Shown here one piece after another: positions 1 to 12,379 of a DNA stretch of 64,000 bases. This stretch comes from Embiotoca jacksoni (taxonomy: Eukaryota > Chordata > Actinopteri > Embiotocidae). Location of the stretch: contig JAKOON010000018.1 in assembly GCA_022577435.1 (NCBI GenBank), positions 5,038,656-5,102,655 on the forward strand, read 5' to 3'. The notes below the pieces were generated by a model that saw only the letters and a list, made by a program, of their open reading frames with translations, was not told the origin of the DNA and made no database searches. Numbering within the stretch: position 1 is the first letter of the stretch; each line of letters starts with the position of its first letter. Made by a program: the position numbers and the translations under genes.

Positions 1-480
1 CTGCAACTGCATGATCAACATCATCTGCATACAAATACGTGTTTAGATTATGCAGAGATTTAATAACCAAAGTCCAACACTTCCTCGCTGTTAAAGTTTG
101 GCAATAAATGGCTGCAGTTGTCATTGCTGATGCAGTCTATCAGCCCGGACCTAGTTTGAACAATATTCAAAGTCAAAGTATCGAAATAATCTTCTCCCTG
201 TGAGCTGACCTATTCTCGATAGCATGTGGAAACCAATTCCGTGCTGCTTCCCAGATATGTGATGTGACTCCAGTCTTGCAGGGTGGACAGGAATGAATGG
301 AGCGATAAGGACGTCCAGACCCAGTCGCCCACTGCCCATCGCAGAGAGGCAGACGTGTGACAGATCATAAAATTAACAGCCTGCTCTTTTTTTTGACATA
401 CAGAGACACTGCACAAACAGAACTGCTACCCAGAGATAACAGCAAAGGCAATCACCATGAGAGACGGGGGGTGTGGAGGG
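1..480. other. Unique non-coding sequence
   Basis: Mixed-composition single-copy DNA. Short open frames occur on the minus strand, but none resembles a known protein and none is flanked by good splice sites. I see no repeat signature here. Confidence 0.6.
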
Positions 481-487
481 TGTGTGT

Positions 488-518
<31 letters not shown>

Positions 519-521
519 GGG
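481..521 (+). repeat. (TG)n microsatellite joined to a 20-G homopolymer
   Basis: An alternating TG run (481-501) passes directly into 20 consecutive G (502-521). Both are simple repeats prone to slippage. The G run could form a G-quadruplex, and its true length is uncertain because sequencers miscall long G runs. Confidence 0.97.
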
Positions 522-697
522 TAGAAAAGATGATGAGCTACATACTGTGCTAAAGAAGAAGTGCTGTTTCTGGAAATATTACTTGGTCGAAGAAGAAGAA
601 AATATGATGCTGATTTTGCCATCTGACAACAAAAATCCAATACATTTTCCATTTCAAACACTGGACTGCAAATACGAACCAATACATACACAGTATG

Positions 698-885
698 TAC
701 GAGGGGCAATCAAGAAGTTCAGAGACTGCTTCTGTTGTACGTGAATGACGCGCATGTGAACGTGAGTTACACACATTTTAGTGACCACTGCTAGATTTGT
801 ACTAGCAGTTTCCCCATAGACCTGAAACATGAGCAGAGAGCACACATCAAACATACATTAGGGAAGAAAAACAAGTGGAAAGGAG
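698..885 (+). mobile_element. Mariner-like transposon, 5' terminal fragment
   Basis: The piece starts at a TA dinucleotide, as expected for mariner insertion, followed by a terminal repeat reading CGAGGGGCAATCAAGAAGTT. The same terminus with changes begins the elements at 25624 (plus) and 40567 (minus). Further in, GTGAGTTACACAC and ATGAGCAGAGAGCAC (830-844) match the leader and transposase start of the copy at 25.8 kb. Only about 190 bp survive. The transposase frame is broken, with a stop soon after the start, and no right terminus is visible downstream. The strand and family rest on the three-way similarity. The exact 3' limit is uncertain because another repeat begins near 900. Confidence 0.65.
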
Positions 886-899
886 CTAAATACGGTGAG

Positions 900-1083
900 T
901 AGGGGTGATGAGGAGCTGCAATTGTGTTGTTAGGGATGAGATATTAAGGGCTCATTTTGAGGAAATGAAAACACAAATTTTCTCAGTTGCAGTTGATTAT
1001 ACACTAATGAAGACATCATTTTAAATATTATATTCCAATTTTGCCAATAAAGCCCCCTAAATCCTACACACTGAATCTTTAAG
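900..1083 (-). repeat. Fragment of a widespread teleost interspersed repeat
   Basis: Read on the minus strand it begins TTAAAGATTCAGTGTGTAGG and continues through ATTAGTGTATAATCA and AATGAGCCCTT. I remember this arrangement from a high-copy non-autonomous repeat in many percomorph genomes. Only one end is present, because the other side runs into the mariner fragment at 698-885. The superfamily is not decided, and it encodes nothing. Confidence 0.55.
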
Positions 1084-2814
1084 CACAGCCTTAAGCTAAA
1101 ATACAAACGTGCTAATTAGCGCTAAAAACTAAGGAGAGCTGCAGCTGATGGGAATATCCTTTTGCAGATATGTGGTCATAAACCAAAGTGCAGGACAACT
1201 TTCAGTTTTGATCTAATGATGATGCTATATTAAAAATAAGTAGATGAAGTCATTAGGATACGGTGCCAACTAAACCAAGGGGAAATATGAATGTCAGATT
1301 TCATGACAACCACGCCAATAAACATCAATAATTTCATTCTGAACATAAAAAGTCGACCTCATGGTAGGTTCAGACGAAAAAGTCAGTGGAGTTTATGTTC
1401 TTGGAAACATTAAAATTCTCATAAAATTATGAGGCAGACCATCTTACCGTGACCCGAGGTATTTCAGTCTGAACCTGAGCAGTAGACTGTCTGATCGACC
1501 CGTAGATACTGCCATACCCAGAGCCGCGCTGCCAGCACAGTAAACAGAGAGTAGAGACACCTGTTAGCCATGAAGAGAAATTGGACAGCAGTAGCAAGGT
1601 TTTTAACATTCACCGCTGCTGTGCCGTCTCTAAGATATAATTTAAAGATACCCATCAGCCACGTCTTCACCCTGCAGCCCTCTGAGCTGCTCTCTGCGAT
1701 GACCAGCGGGTCTCGACCGTGGCCATCTCTGCTCCAGCTGATAACTTCTCACAAAGCAGAGCCCCGGCATCACACAGGACCAGAGCAGGGCAGTGTTTGG
1801 AGCACATTTTCTGCTTGGATGGACCCAATGTTTTTGGAATTCTATTGACTCTGCTGCTGCTGATCTAAGTAACGGTAAGAAAAAATGAAAAAGGTGACAG
1901 CGGGGAGATGTATAGACCGACTTCCAATAATGGAAGGTGAGATTGCGAAGACTGGTGAAGTGGGCGGGTTTGGGCTTCAGTGTGCACAACCTGTGCTTGT
2001 GCCTTTGGCCCTGACATCGCTGCAATGTCAAATCTGCCCTTTTGCTCTGTTCAATTTATTTATTTTTTTATTTTTATCACCTACAGTACAAGCCCTGCTC
2101 GGTTGTCTGTCACTCACCTCCCTCAATCGTATTCAATCATCCTTTTTCTTATCTACTGTAGCTCCTGGCTACATGAACATCCACATTTGAAATATTTTCC
2201 TTTCTCTCTATACTGCATGTCTTTCCTTCCTTCTTTCTGCATGCTATCCGACAATTATTCTCCAGGATAATATTATACTCTAATAAACTTTATTTGATTA
2301 TGATTTTCACATTGTTTAGGTGCTAAATGTTCAGTCATTAAGGGAGTAAACAGTTGCACTGCAAATTTGGTCTCAAACAGACTAGTTTTCATAGTGATCT
2401 GTTTTTTTTTTTGTTGCACATATGCTGCAATGACTTTTCTTTTGCCAATAAATGTTTTTAGAAAATACCTACCTGATGAGCTCACCTTGCGGCAGTCAGT
2501 AACAATCATGCATGCATTGAGAATAATTGTATACCACGTTCCAAGATGACATGTTCACACCTATGAAATTTGCTCACTGGGCTGAGATGCTGAATAAGTG
2601 TCAGCTTAAGGATCCAGCTGCGCTGATTGGGAGCAGTTGAGTTGGAGACTTCATCTGGCTGAGACTCCAATTGGCTCCCTGCACACACAAATGAGGTAAA
2701 ATAATTTAATTATACACCTTTTGGGCCGCAGCGCATCATGCTAGGCTGCCCCATAGTTCTAATAAAGAGTATAGCTGCTACACCTGCCTCATGGTCCTGC
2801 TCTGTCTTTGGGGA
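1084..2814. other. Unrecognised non-coding stretch
   Basis: No gene is seen. The part from about 1430 to 2000 is richer in GC than its surroundings and holds overlapping open frames on both strands (92 codons plus, 129 codons minus). Neither has a recognisable domain. It could be an old repeat or a regulatory stretch. The rest is AT-rich with T-runs, for example near 2403. Confidence 0.5.
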
Positions 2815-3320
2815 TTTGGACCATAGACTGCATACAAAAGAGGATGAAGCTTCCGGGCCTTGAAAATGTAACAAGTGCAGAAGGACCTTAAAATGCAATA
2901 CCACCGAGGGCCACTAGGTGCTGGCTCCAAAAAGGCTCTGGCTCTATATACTTCAATTGTTGTAATAAAATACAAAGTCAATAATTTTTTCCCACACCAT
3001 TATGGTGTCATTCGAATAGCTCAGTTCTTTTGAAAATAATCCCATCATTCACTAGATACTAGGCCTGAAAAAGCAGAATTGTGAAGGAGGGCATGCCCGT
3101 TTGAGTGACAGGCCTGTGGTGCAGTCAGGTTTCTGCTCTAGGTAGGCGGGGTGTAGTGTCCTCGGGTTTCCAATCAGATTGAGTCAGATTCGCCGCTCGC
3201 TCCTCCCCAACTCGTCCAAATATGGTCACTCCTGGCTCTAAAACAGCATGTTGAGGGCCACATGCCAAACTCAAGGCTTCAGAATGGCAGTTCGCAAATC
3301 AACGGGTGACGTCACTGTTG
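2815..3320 (+). mobile_element. Probable non-autonomous DNA element (about 500 bp)
   Basis: The left side reads GACCATAGACTGCATACAAA followed by GATGAAGCTTCCGGG, and the right side contains AACGGGTGACGTCACT. I recall both as conserved parts of a common teleost repeat with no coding capacity. A GGCCACTAGGTGCTGG motif (about 2910-2925) in the middle resembles a CTCF core, which members of this family often carry. The borders are estimates and no target duplication was identified. Confidence 0.45.
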
Positions 3321-6300
3321 GTTTCCACTTGGCTTGGACACAATAGCTCTTTGAGCCACCTAACTTGCTACCTGTCAGCTTTGTTGCAAACAGGTCAGTC
3401 AGTTCAGTCAGCTTTTTAAGAGACATATTTCTACCACCAAATTTACCTCAAAGGCTCCCACTTAACAAGACAGTTTGCTACAACGTAACAGTGTAACTTC
3501 ATGTGTGAGATCGTATCAAAGTTGAACACAATTCGAAGGATTCGCTGGTGAATTGACTGATCCATTGAAATGAATTGAATTTCTTCTGAAATATATGTTT
3601 TTGACAACTTTTATATCTTCCTGTTGAACATTTGGACAGTAAATTGGTTTTCATATGACAACATTAATGCTGACACCCCCCTCCCCAAAATCATTGCTCA
3701 GAGTGTCACTGGTGCAAAGCCTGCATATTATCCAGAAAACAACATCTTCAGAGTGCTGATTAATATGTATAACTCCCCAACCTCTCAGACAAGGGAGAGC
3801 TGCTCTCTTCACCAGAACCAGCACAGTTACAGTGCCGTGACGAGAGCACGGTTATGAAATGCCACATTGAATTTGGGCATTATGTTGAGACAGTGGAGTT
3901 GTCAGGCTCTGTGGGATTTATACCATAATGAAAAAAAATAAATAACTGCTCCTCGCCATGGCCTATCTCATTTGGCCCCCACGTCCGTTTCCCATAATGT
4001 CGGGCCACAGGGAGCCAAGTGCTCTGAACGGTCTTCTCCCTTGGATATAATGTGTGCCCCACGCTGTTGTCAAAATGACTTAGCTGTTACCTGGTGAGAG
4101 GTGCTACACGTCATTTGGGCTTTCTCGCAACAGACGGCGGCTCGGGAAGCTGCTTCCTGGGGACACATCACGCTGGTGGAAGACAAAACCTTCACAAATT
4201 GATGCTTACTATTTGGGGATTTTGGAAATAACACGGACACTTGAATCCGTTTCATCTGTACGCCCATGCATCTGTTCTTCTGTCCTCATCCTTCTTCCAG
4301 ACATGCTCTCATGCGTACACGCTCCGCTCGATAAAGCTCCATGCCTGGCCCCACTTCAGCCATGTAACATCCTGACTGATGGCTCCCTCAGCAGCACTCT
4401 AAATGACTGTGCCCATAACCATTAGAAAATATGGAACATGAGCACTTTGCAAGCATTCAGAAACATACACTGCCGATTAATCAGGGAGCGGGTCCTTCCC
4501 CTCTCCGATGCTTGCTGCTGTATTACATTGGCACGGGGGACAACTCAGCGCCGAGGAGGCCAATAAAACAGCACATTCTCTTGGGGGACCCGAACGCTGC
4601 CAGGCTCTCCGCCCTCGCTGGAGCCTCGGTGATGTATACTGGGTCATTAAAACTCAGCGTCACCTGATACCAGGTGCCTGCAGGGGGCCGCGGGTCTGTT
4701 CTCATCTGAACTTTTACAATCTGCCTAATCTTCTGGGGAGGTATCTGTGTACAGGGTTCAATTCTAATGAAGTCAGAAACATGTGTGTGAATAAGCAGGA
4801 GAAATGTAACTCCATATCCATACGGGTGTTGTAGGACGCTGCTGTGTGCTAATTGCTGCGGGTAAAATGACATCAATTCAAATTACTTCAGAGAACTCTT
4901 TGCAGCTTTTAGTGCGGCTCATCATGCAACGTGATTACCTGTTTGAGGGAAACAAGCTCCAGTCAAGGATGCCACTTTCATTATTTTTTTTTTGCACCTT
5001 TCTGTTTTACTACAAAAGGAACAAAGTGAAGGAAACTGCTGGGATTGTTTTTAAGTTAACAACATGGAGCGCTGCCTAACAAGGAGCTCGGGGATAACAT
5101 GTTAAGTGAAGTCGTGAGCTAGATTCCTGCACTGTTGTGTTGTTGTTTCTTGGCCACAAACAGCCCAGGCACAGACTCTCTGCCTTATCCCGCACATGAA
5201 AGCCTGGCCCGATTTCAAAGTTTCCAAAGAGAGCGCAGTCTGCAAAACACCTGCGAGATAACACTCAGGGAGGATTAAACTGCTATTTGACTCTCTCTAT
5301 CCCTTTCTGCCGCTACCTCACTCGTTCGCTTTTCATGTGTTGAGTCCCGAGTAAAGACTGCGACCGTGGCATTCCTGCTGGCTCCAAAGGCCGACCCGCT
5401 GATATCATTCAGGGAGTGAGCCCCTTGGATTTGTTTACTTAATCCAATATTTATGCTCTGTGTATGTTAGCGAATGCAAAACAGTTTGTGCCTCCAACAA
5501 GCAGGACACATGGTCCCCAGATAAATTCAAAATAAATAAATAAATGAATAGAGGAATAGTTGGAAGAAAAAAAAAAACAGAAATGGGGAAATAAGAGTAT
5601 TAGGGGAAATTCTGCGAGGAATGTTTGCAGCTCAAAGCAGATAGCTGGAGTCGACCCGGCGAGGAATTATCACCGCCGCCAGTTAAATGTGCTCAACATC
5701 TTCGTTTTCACTACTGTTTGATGGCAAAGTAATGCATGCGTCTGGCCAGAGCTCAGCCAAATTGCAGTGGGAGTGTGTAAAATCACATTGAACGAGCAGA
5801 AAATTATACGTCGTGAAGCATCACATGACCAGATTGGCCTGTTTGCGAGTAAAAACAACTTAAATTTCATCAACAAGGACTGATTATATACAGCTAAGGA
5901 TTGGGAGACTGAAAATGTAGCAGTCAATATGAGAGTGATGCCACAACCCCTCGAGGAGACTCGACCCATCTGAAACATTCTCCCTTCCTTTGATCTCATC
6001 TGATCTTCTCCGGGGGAGCTGTGTCTCTGATAGCCACAGCTCTTGCCATATCCAAACTGAGCCATGATGTTCTCCCAGAGGGGGGTATTGGGATGTATCT
6101 GGCTCCTCTCTGCATGTCCAGATGAATTGGTCAAAGGCCTCATCTGCCATCAGCCTACGCCGAGAAGACATTTGTGCTCACGCTGCCTTGTAGGAAGCCT
6201 CACATGGTTCCAGGAGAGAAGGCAGGACCTGTGCTACAGCTGTTAACGCTACAATTTGTTCCAAAGGAGACAGCTTTGAGGGGCTCGCTCCAGACTGCGG

Positions 6301-8797
6301 AGAGAACATATTGCTTTATACGTGAATAACACGGCCACTCTGCATTTCTCTTCGGGCAAAATGACTGATCATCACATTTAATTGAGTCTGGTTTTAAGAT
6401 CTTTGGCTGTTTCTCCAAAGTCACTCCGAGCCTCCATAAGTGCGGGTCTTATCAGCAAGCACACACATGGCAATACCAGATAAAGCATCTTCTATATAGC
6501 ACACACATACAAACACAGATAAACGCATGCACACAAACAGATAAACAGAAACACAGCTCTGCAGTGGAACATGCTTCATTCATTTCTTTATTTTCAAACC
6601 CTGCTCCAAGTCCTTTCAGTGCAAGAGAAGTAATCTAGTACGTGTGCTTTAGCATATAATTCTAATGTGTTTTGTTACATCCAAGTCGAGTGAGTTCACA
6701 GTCTGATCCAACAGTCACAAGACGGTATCCAAATGAAAGAAAAGTGTACATACACAACCATTTGCTGACAGCTTCACCAACTTCAAAGGTGAGAGTAATG
6801 GTGTGTTCACAATTTGGTTCTGGTGCCCTCAAGTGAAAAAAACAACAGCTACTGCAGTGTTAATGTGCAAAGAAACACAGTGATGTGCCAACAACAGCAA
6901 TGGAAAAAAAGAAAGTTATAGCTGGCAAAAGTACATGCAAATAATGAACAATTACAAATATTAAAATAATCTGCTTGGCAAATATCTGAGGAGGGAGGAA
7001 AGTCTTTCAACATGTCTGTTAGACCTTAAAGACACACAATGATTTTGATGAGTAATACTGAGAGTAAAGATAACTTTGTTTACAAGTACACTATGTTGGG
7101 CACATTTAAGCCAGCCAAGAATCAATCAGTGTCAAATGAAAACACTGGAATCTGACGATAAAAGCTGAACATTCCATTATTTAAATATAAAATAAAGGCA
7201 CAAACACAAACAAACAAAAATATTTTCTCATTTACCTTCAATGATGTCGACAGCAGCCATGCCTATTTTGGCTGTTTGGGTTTTGAGATAGCCGTCTCTC
7301 CCATTTCACCTCTTTCCCAACGCAACACATGTAAATGGAATTTCATTTGTGGTGCTCAAAACTACCCTGGCTCCGCCCACCTGTCAATCACAGCATCAGT
7401 TTTTGCTTTAATTACAGTCTGGAAACCCTGTTCGCCTGAAGGTTCACTACAGGAAGTGAGACAAACAGCTGCACCAATTCTAGCAAATATCAAGGAATAT
7501 AAACTGGAGCGAGAACAATGCCTGAACATTTCTCTAAAAAGTCTACAAGTCATTTAATAGCATTGCATTGCACTCACATTGCTGGAGGGTCCCTGTTGTT
7601 TACAGCTTGGGAGTTTCGGCTCACAACATACGTCATATGGTGGTCAATGCAGATTGGCTTCACTAGTTTCATAATCAACTGGGGGTCAACTCTCATTAGG
7701 ATGTAACAACTGGGGACAACCTCTAATGAAGTGTGCTAGACCCTTATTTTCACAGTGAATTTGGCTCTTGTAATACCAAGATAGCTCAAACCAGCGTAAA
7801 ATCAGACTAGCAAAGTGTCTTTCCAGAAACAATGTTCCACTTATTCAGAACTTGCTGAGAACAACAAAACTGTTGACTGTGTTTTCCTGTGAACCAGTTC
7901 CCAACAGTCGAATTTTTCAAAGATGCTGTTTAAATTCAATTCAATTGCATTGTATCAGGCTGGTGGTAGAGATGTCAAAGACAGTGTGTCCAAATGCGGA
8001 CAAATAAAAACGTCCCAATAATCTGCACGGCTTGATTACATTAGAGATAATGAGAACACGCGTTTTCTTTTGTGCTGAAACAACATTAAAACAGCCCTGA
8101 TCATTTCCTTATATAAACACAAAAACAATCCAAACCCTTGAGCAGCTCTCCCATCCACTCTTCTATGACCTGAGGCACGATGATGTGCACAATAAGTCAT
8201 GTAGACTTAAGCTAAATGAGTTGTGAGGGCATTATTTATCATCAAAGGACTTTATAATTACTCTTGATAGTTTAACATGTTGATGAGAACACCAACAATA
8301 TGAACTTTAGCTCTTATCGCCTATCTGGAACTGAGGCAGAATTGAGGATTGGCCCTGCACATAATCACTTAGCACAGGCAATTATAAAAATAATGAGAAT
8401 ATTAATTAGAATTTTTCATTAGTGCACCCTGTTGTTTTTAGGAAATTAGTTTAATGATAGGGAGGCCTCTGGTCCTCTTCCTTCCCAGCAGGGCTACAGT
8501 TTGCCCTTAGAGCAGGAGTCACAGTCCGGGAACAGTGATGGAGCAAAGAGGGAATATCATCATCAGGAGGAAGAAGAAAGAGAAATGCTAATACAAATTA
8601 GGTGGAGTTTAGGTGGAAGGGCATGTGTAATAGTGAGCTGGGGGGTATTTACACAGTCAATGCATAACCCAGATTTATAAGGACACTTCATGCCTAGATG
8701 CTATTCATAGACAGAGTATTGAGGAGACTGTCTACATATGATCTAACAGGACACAACAATGTGGCTCAATGCTTTTGTGCTACTTCCTGCCACTAAC
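3321..8797. other. 5.5 kb with no gene and few repeats
   Basis: This is single-copy sequence with ordinary short open frames only. The longest is 157 codons on the minus strand at 5670-6143, without a known domain. GC-richer islands lie at about 4480-4760 and 5640-6300. A stretch at 8200-8460 is dense in TAAT/ATTA cores and looks like a possible conserved non-coding element. Small items include an AAAT-type run near 5530-5548 and CA-rich sequence at 6460-6560. I recognise no transposon. Confidence 0.5.
4677..4693 (+). promoter_or_regulatory. CTCF-like motif
   Basis: CCTGCAGGGGGCCG agrees with the known vertebrate CTCF core (CCASYAGRKGGCRS) at most of its 14 positions. It sits in one of the more GC-rich parts of the window. 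A motif match alone does not show binding. Confidence 0.3.
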
Positions 8798-9765
8798 TAG
8801 AGTCCAGCCGATACTGGACTTTTGGGGCCAAAGCCGATACTGATATTAGGGAGTAAGAACTCTTTATAGAGTAAGACACATTTTTGCAATGATCCCCTCA
8901 AATGTTATCAAACAATTTTGACACTTGTCAGTCCCTCTGGGAAATCGGCAATAATTAACGCCAGTTAAAGCAATCTCTGCTTTATTTGCAGGAGCTTGCA
9001 AATTTGCAAAATTCCCATGATTTTTGGGCAAAAAATGTACGTTACAGACGCTCAGCTGAAATAATTACACGATAAACGAACAACAAAACTCACTTATTAA
9101 CAAAACAACTCCTCATTTACAATCAGCACGGCTCTGCTCCCTCTACTCTCATTGTCAAAACAAATATCATGCTAGTTAACTGGAATAACCAGAAAAAACA
9201 CAAGTCACAAGGTTTGTGGGAAATGTGGTCTTATCACAGGGATGACAAATGTGTCAAAATAATTATATACACCCTACACACTTTCTAAGAAACCTGTTTT
9301 TGTGCATACAGTGGGCCTATTTATTGAATCAGTAATATTAAAAAAAAAATTTTTCAAGCTCGTATTCATGCAGCAGATGTAGTTTTTGTATTTTATATTT
9401 GTCACAGGCCTTTGGTTTGGTGAAGCTGCATCAATTTTACAATCGTTTTGTAACTTGTAATTATGAAAAATATTATATTATATTAACATATTTCTGCAAT
9501 GTGTAGCATGCTTATCATAGGAAGTAATTACATATAAAAAAAATAATAAAGCATGCTGTACATTATAGAACATTTACATCGCAATTTTTGAGAAAAACTG
9601 CTGCAAAATCAAGCATGTTTGATTGCAACAACAACACAAATTTCACTGAATTGTGACGAAGACATGTAATAGAGGCAGGATATTAATTTTCATATTGGCA
9701 CCAATGCAGATATATGTGTGAAGGGCCAATATGGCAGATAAAAATCAGCCGGCTGTGGGGCTCTA
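8798..9765. mobile_element. hAT-like non-autonomous DNA transposon with both ends
   Basis: The left end is TAGAGTCCAGCCGATACTGG. The right end, read on the other strand, is TAGAGCCCCACAGCCGGCTG. These form imperfect terminal inverted repeats. The flanking octamers CCACTAAC (8790-8797) and CTATTAAC (9766-9773) agree at 6 of 8 positions, as expected for a worn 8-bp hAT target duplication. GATACTGATATT and CCAATATGG near the ends recall the widespread fish repeat whose termini are rich in CGATA/TATCGG. The interior is AT-rich with no transposase frame, so the element would have depended on an enzyme supplied elsewhere. It is clearly old and diverged. Confidence 0.65.
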
Positions 9766-11654
9766 CTATTAACAAATCATTTTTGTCTAATTTTGTTTCT
9801 TCATACTTTCTTCCATTGGTTCTAACGTCACTGTACTCCTATTGTGACTACATTTAATTAGGCTGTGATCATTCTGCATCCCACAAGATATATTGTTGGA
9901 AATTCAGTAAGAATGGGATCGTTCAATTAGCCCTGGTCTCTGCTCGTCTCTGGAATATGAATACATCTATCCATTCCCACCACACGTGGCAGCATGTTGT
10001 CTTTCAACCCTCAGCAGACAAGCAAAGAGGCAAAGTGTAGAAGCTATTCATTTGATTGGAAGGTTAGTGAATAATCAGCGCAGCCTCACCATGACACTGG
10101 ATCGCACTGGAGACTGGGCCAGGTGCTCCGGTTCACAGTTATTTATTAACCGAAATCAGCATTCAAATTTATTCTGCTGCCACAGCTGCCATTCCCACGG
10201 TCATCTGACAGTCGCCGCATTGACGCTCTGCGTGTTTATCATCTCTCTGTCCCTCAGTCTTTATCTCTCGCCGTCTCGCTTGTTCTCATTCGTTATTTTT
10301 CCTAACCCACCCCCTCGCCCTTCCCTTCCTCCTCCTCCTCCTCCCTCGTTTTCATTTGCGCAGATTGCAAGTCCCAAATAAACAAAAGTTGAGAAGTCTT
10401 GAATTCAAACAGCGGTTGGTTCTGACACCGGATGAGTTCATGAGACGCCATACATATTAAAACGTTGTGTTGACAGCCACAGTCATGGGACACCAAGTCC
10501 TAGTTTCCTAGCATGTCTTCATACTGATAAATAATTTGTCTCTGAACTTTCAAATTGACTGTTAATTTATGAATATAATCTCTGTCATAAGTGTCAGTAT
10601 GTGGATGTAAGCTGTCAGTGCAGGCAATAACCCCACCTACACATCACCACCCCAGACTACATATGGGTGGTGCATTCACACTTGTCGGATTGAACCCCTG
10701 GATGGGAATGAACCTCTTTTTGTAACCTACATACAATAACAAGCAGCACAATAACATGTCAGGCATCAAAGCAATCCCACTGGCGATCCGAGGAAATCCA
10801 TTTCCCTTTAAATCAGCTAGCACACAAACATTTTTACAAACCCTTCCGTTTGATTGACTTCCTTTGAAAGATATATCATCATGTTTGTCAAATAAACCCA
10901 CACGGGTAAACAGGTGCACCTATCCCCTCGATGAGAAAATTAACTGTGGCGATTGCCAATTTGCATGAGTGACTTGAGGTGTCCAAACAGTTAAGAAATA
11001 AAGCGCTGCCTGTTATACCGCGCCATTGATACCACTGCCTCGTGTGCCTCCTCTGAGCGCAAAGAAACACCTTTCATCTTTTGTCAAGGAACACAATACT
11101 GCTGGCATTGTGGTGCCTTTTACGGGAGGAAAGCTGAAATGAGACATTGTATGTTTTTCCATCAACTTTCCATATATGGCTGACAAATGACTGCACAGGC
11201 CTTCCACCGCTGCAAGAGGCCGTTCTCTGGGCGCTGCAATTTCTTTTTACACGTTCGAGAAACGCACGCTCATGCAAGAATGAATGATAATACTCTTGCC
11301 TTGTGGCAGTGTGCTCTGCAGTATCACGCTGCATATCCCAAACTATTCAGCAGCTTCAACCGGGAAAACAAAGAGGCCGCATCCAAAGAAAGGAGCGTCC
11401 GACTGTCTTTCACCACCTCTCCCTGTGGATGACAGTTTGAGAGGTTTGCCCAAGGAAAATGCCACCCAGAGAGAAAAAGGGAGAGGCAGGAAGATGGAGG
11501 GATGAGCCACACACACTTCCTACAGTATATGTCCACTCATGGGTTGTCTTGCACCTGCATAAGTGGCAACCAAAGATGTAAACATCTCAGTTTAAATTTC
11601 TTGAAATTGAGGAACCTGGGAAAACATCCAAAGTTTCCAAAAACATTAATGAGC
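9766..11654. other. Unique non-coding sequence
   Basis: No gene is recognised. The 131-codon plus-strand frame at 9986-10381 ends in a pyrimidine-rich, proline/serine-coding tail (CCT runs near 10320-10345) and looks like composition rather than a protein. The region 10880-11510 is fairly GC-rich with overlapping frames on both strands, and I cannot assign it. Confidence 0.5.
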
Positions 11655-11671
11655 CAGAAATGTAGATTTTA

Positions 11672-11710
11672 TACATATATACATATATATACACACATAT
11701 GTATGTATAT

Positions 11711-11750
<40 letters not shown>
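11672..11750. repeat. ATAC/AT microsatellite
   Basis: Alternating ATAC and ATGT units pass into an uninterrupted AT run (about 11716-11750). This is a compound simple repeat. Confidence 0.95.
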
Positions 11751-11752
<2 letters not shown>

Positions 11753-11795
11753 TGGTGTGAAAAAGTGTTTGCCCCCTCCCTGATTTCCAATTTTC
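11750..11795 (+). mobile_element. Terminus of a common fish DNA transposon
   Basis: Immediately after the AT tract comes ACAGTGGTGTGAAAAAGTGT followed by TTGCCCCCTCCCTGATTTC. I recognise this as one end of a very abundant teleost DNA transposon. Only about 45 bp match before the sequence diverges, and no opposite end is visible. I do not assign a superfamily. Confidence 0.6.
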
Positions 11796-12354
11796 AGTTG
11801 AGTAACTGAAAAGGCGGACTCAAAGAATAGTAATCTGCAAATGCTTCTTTTGAGTCATTTTCAAGCATACATACCAAACACTGTATCTGATGGTTTCAGC
11901 TTGTAAAATGTGAGGATTTGTTTGCTGGAGAATTTGAAGGACATAATTTTCAGCTTTGGGAATATGTTATGAATATTATCCATTTTACTGTCGGATGTTT
12001 CTTCAACTAAATGATGAATTAATTCATCAAGAAAAGAAAATGAGGATTAATTCTTTACATACAAAAAAAAAAATCATCACAGCCCCACCTGTCTGTAGAC
12101 CTGAAGATGGCCAAAGCTACAAAAATGAGACAGATTATATTAAAGTAGAATTTCCCCTAAAGATTTCCAAATTTGCATGTACAAATATTTTAGTCCTTTA
12201 TTCTTCTTGTTCATACTGGCCTTTAGGAAACCCTTTTCTATCAAGCTGAAAGTTATGCAGGATATGATATATCAGTAGATAATATATATCTTCAGTAGTA
12301 AGAGTTAAGTCTAAGTCGGTATATCTATGAAGATCGTCATTTCTCCTGTTCCTG
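11796..12354. other. AT-rich non-coding sequence
   Basis: No gene or repeat is recognised. A 97-codon open frame (11956-12249) resembles nothing known and lies in AT-rich DNA. Confidence 0.5.
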
Positions 12355-12379
12355 GTAAATCAAAGTGGTATCCACAGGC

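Noticed and set aside
1605..1630. Resemblance to a miR-181-like sequence (AACATTCACCGCTGCTGTG)
   Set aside because: The seed region differs from the real miRNA and I see no matching hairpin arm. Likely chance.
5670..6143. 157-codon minus-strand open frame, the longest in the window
   Set aside because: No known motif, no splice context, and another frame on the same strand (5884-6171) is also open. Composition alone can explain it.
9986..10381. 131-codon plus-strand frame
   Set aside because: The C-terminal half is pyrimidine-rich low complexity. No family resemblance.
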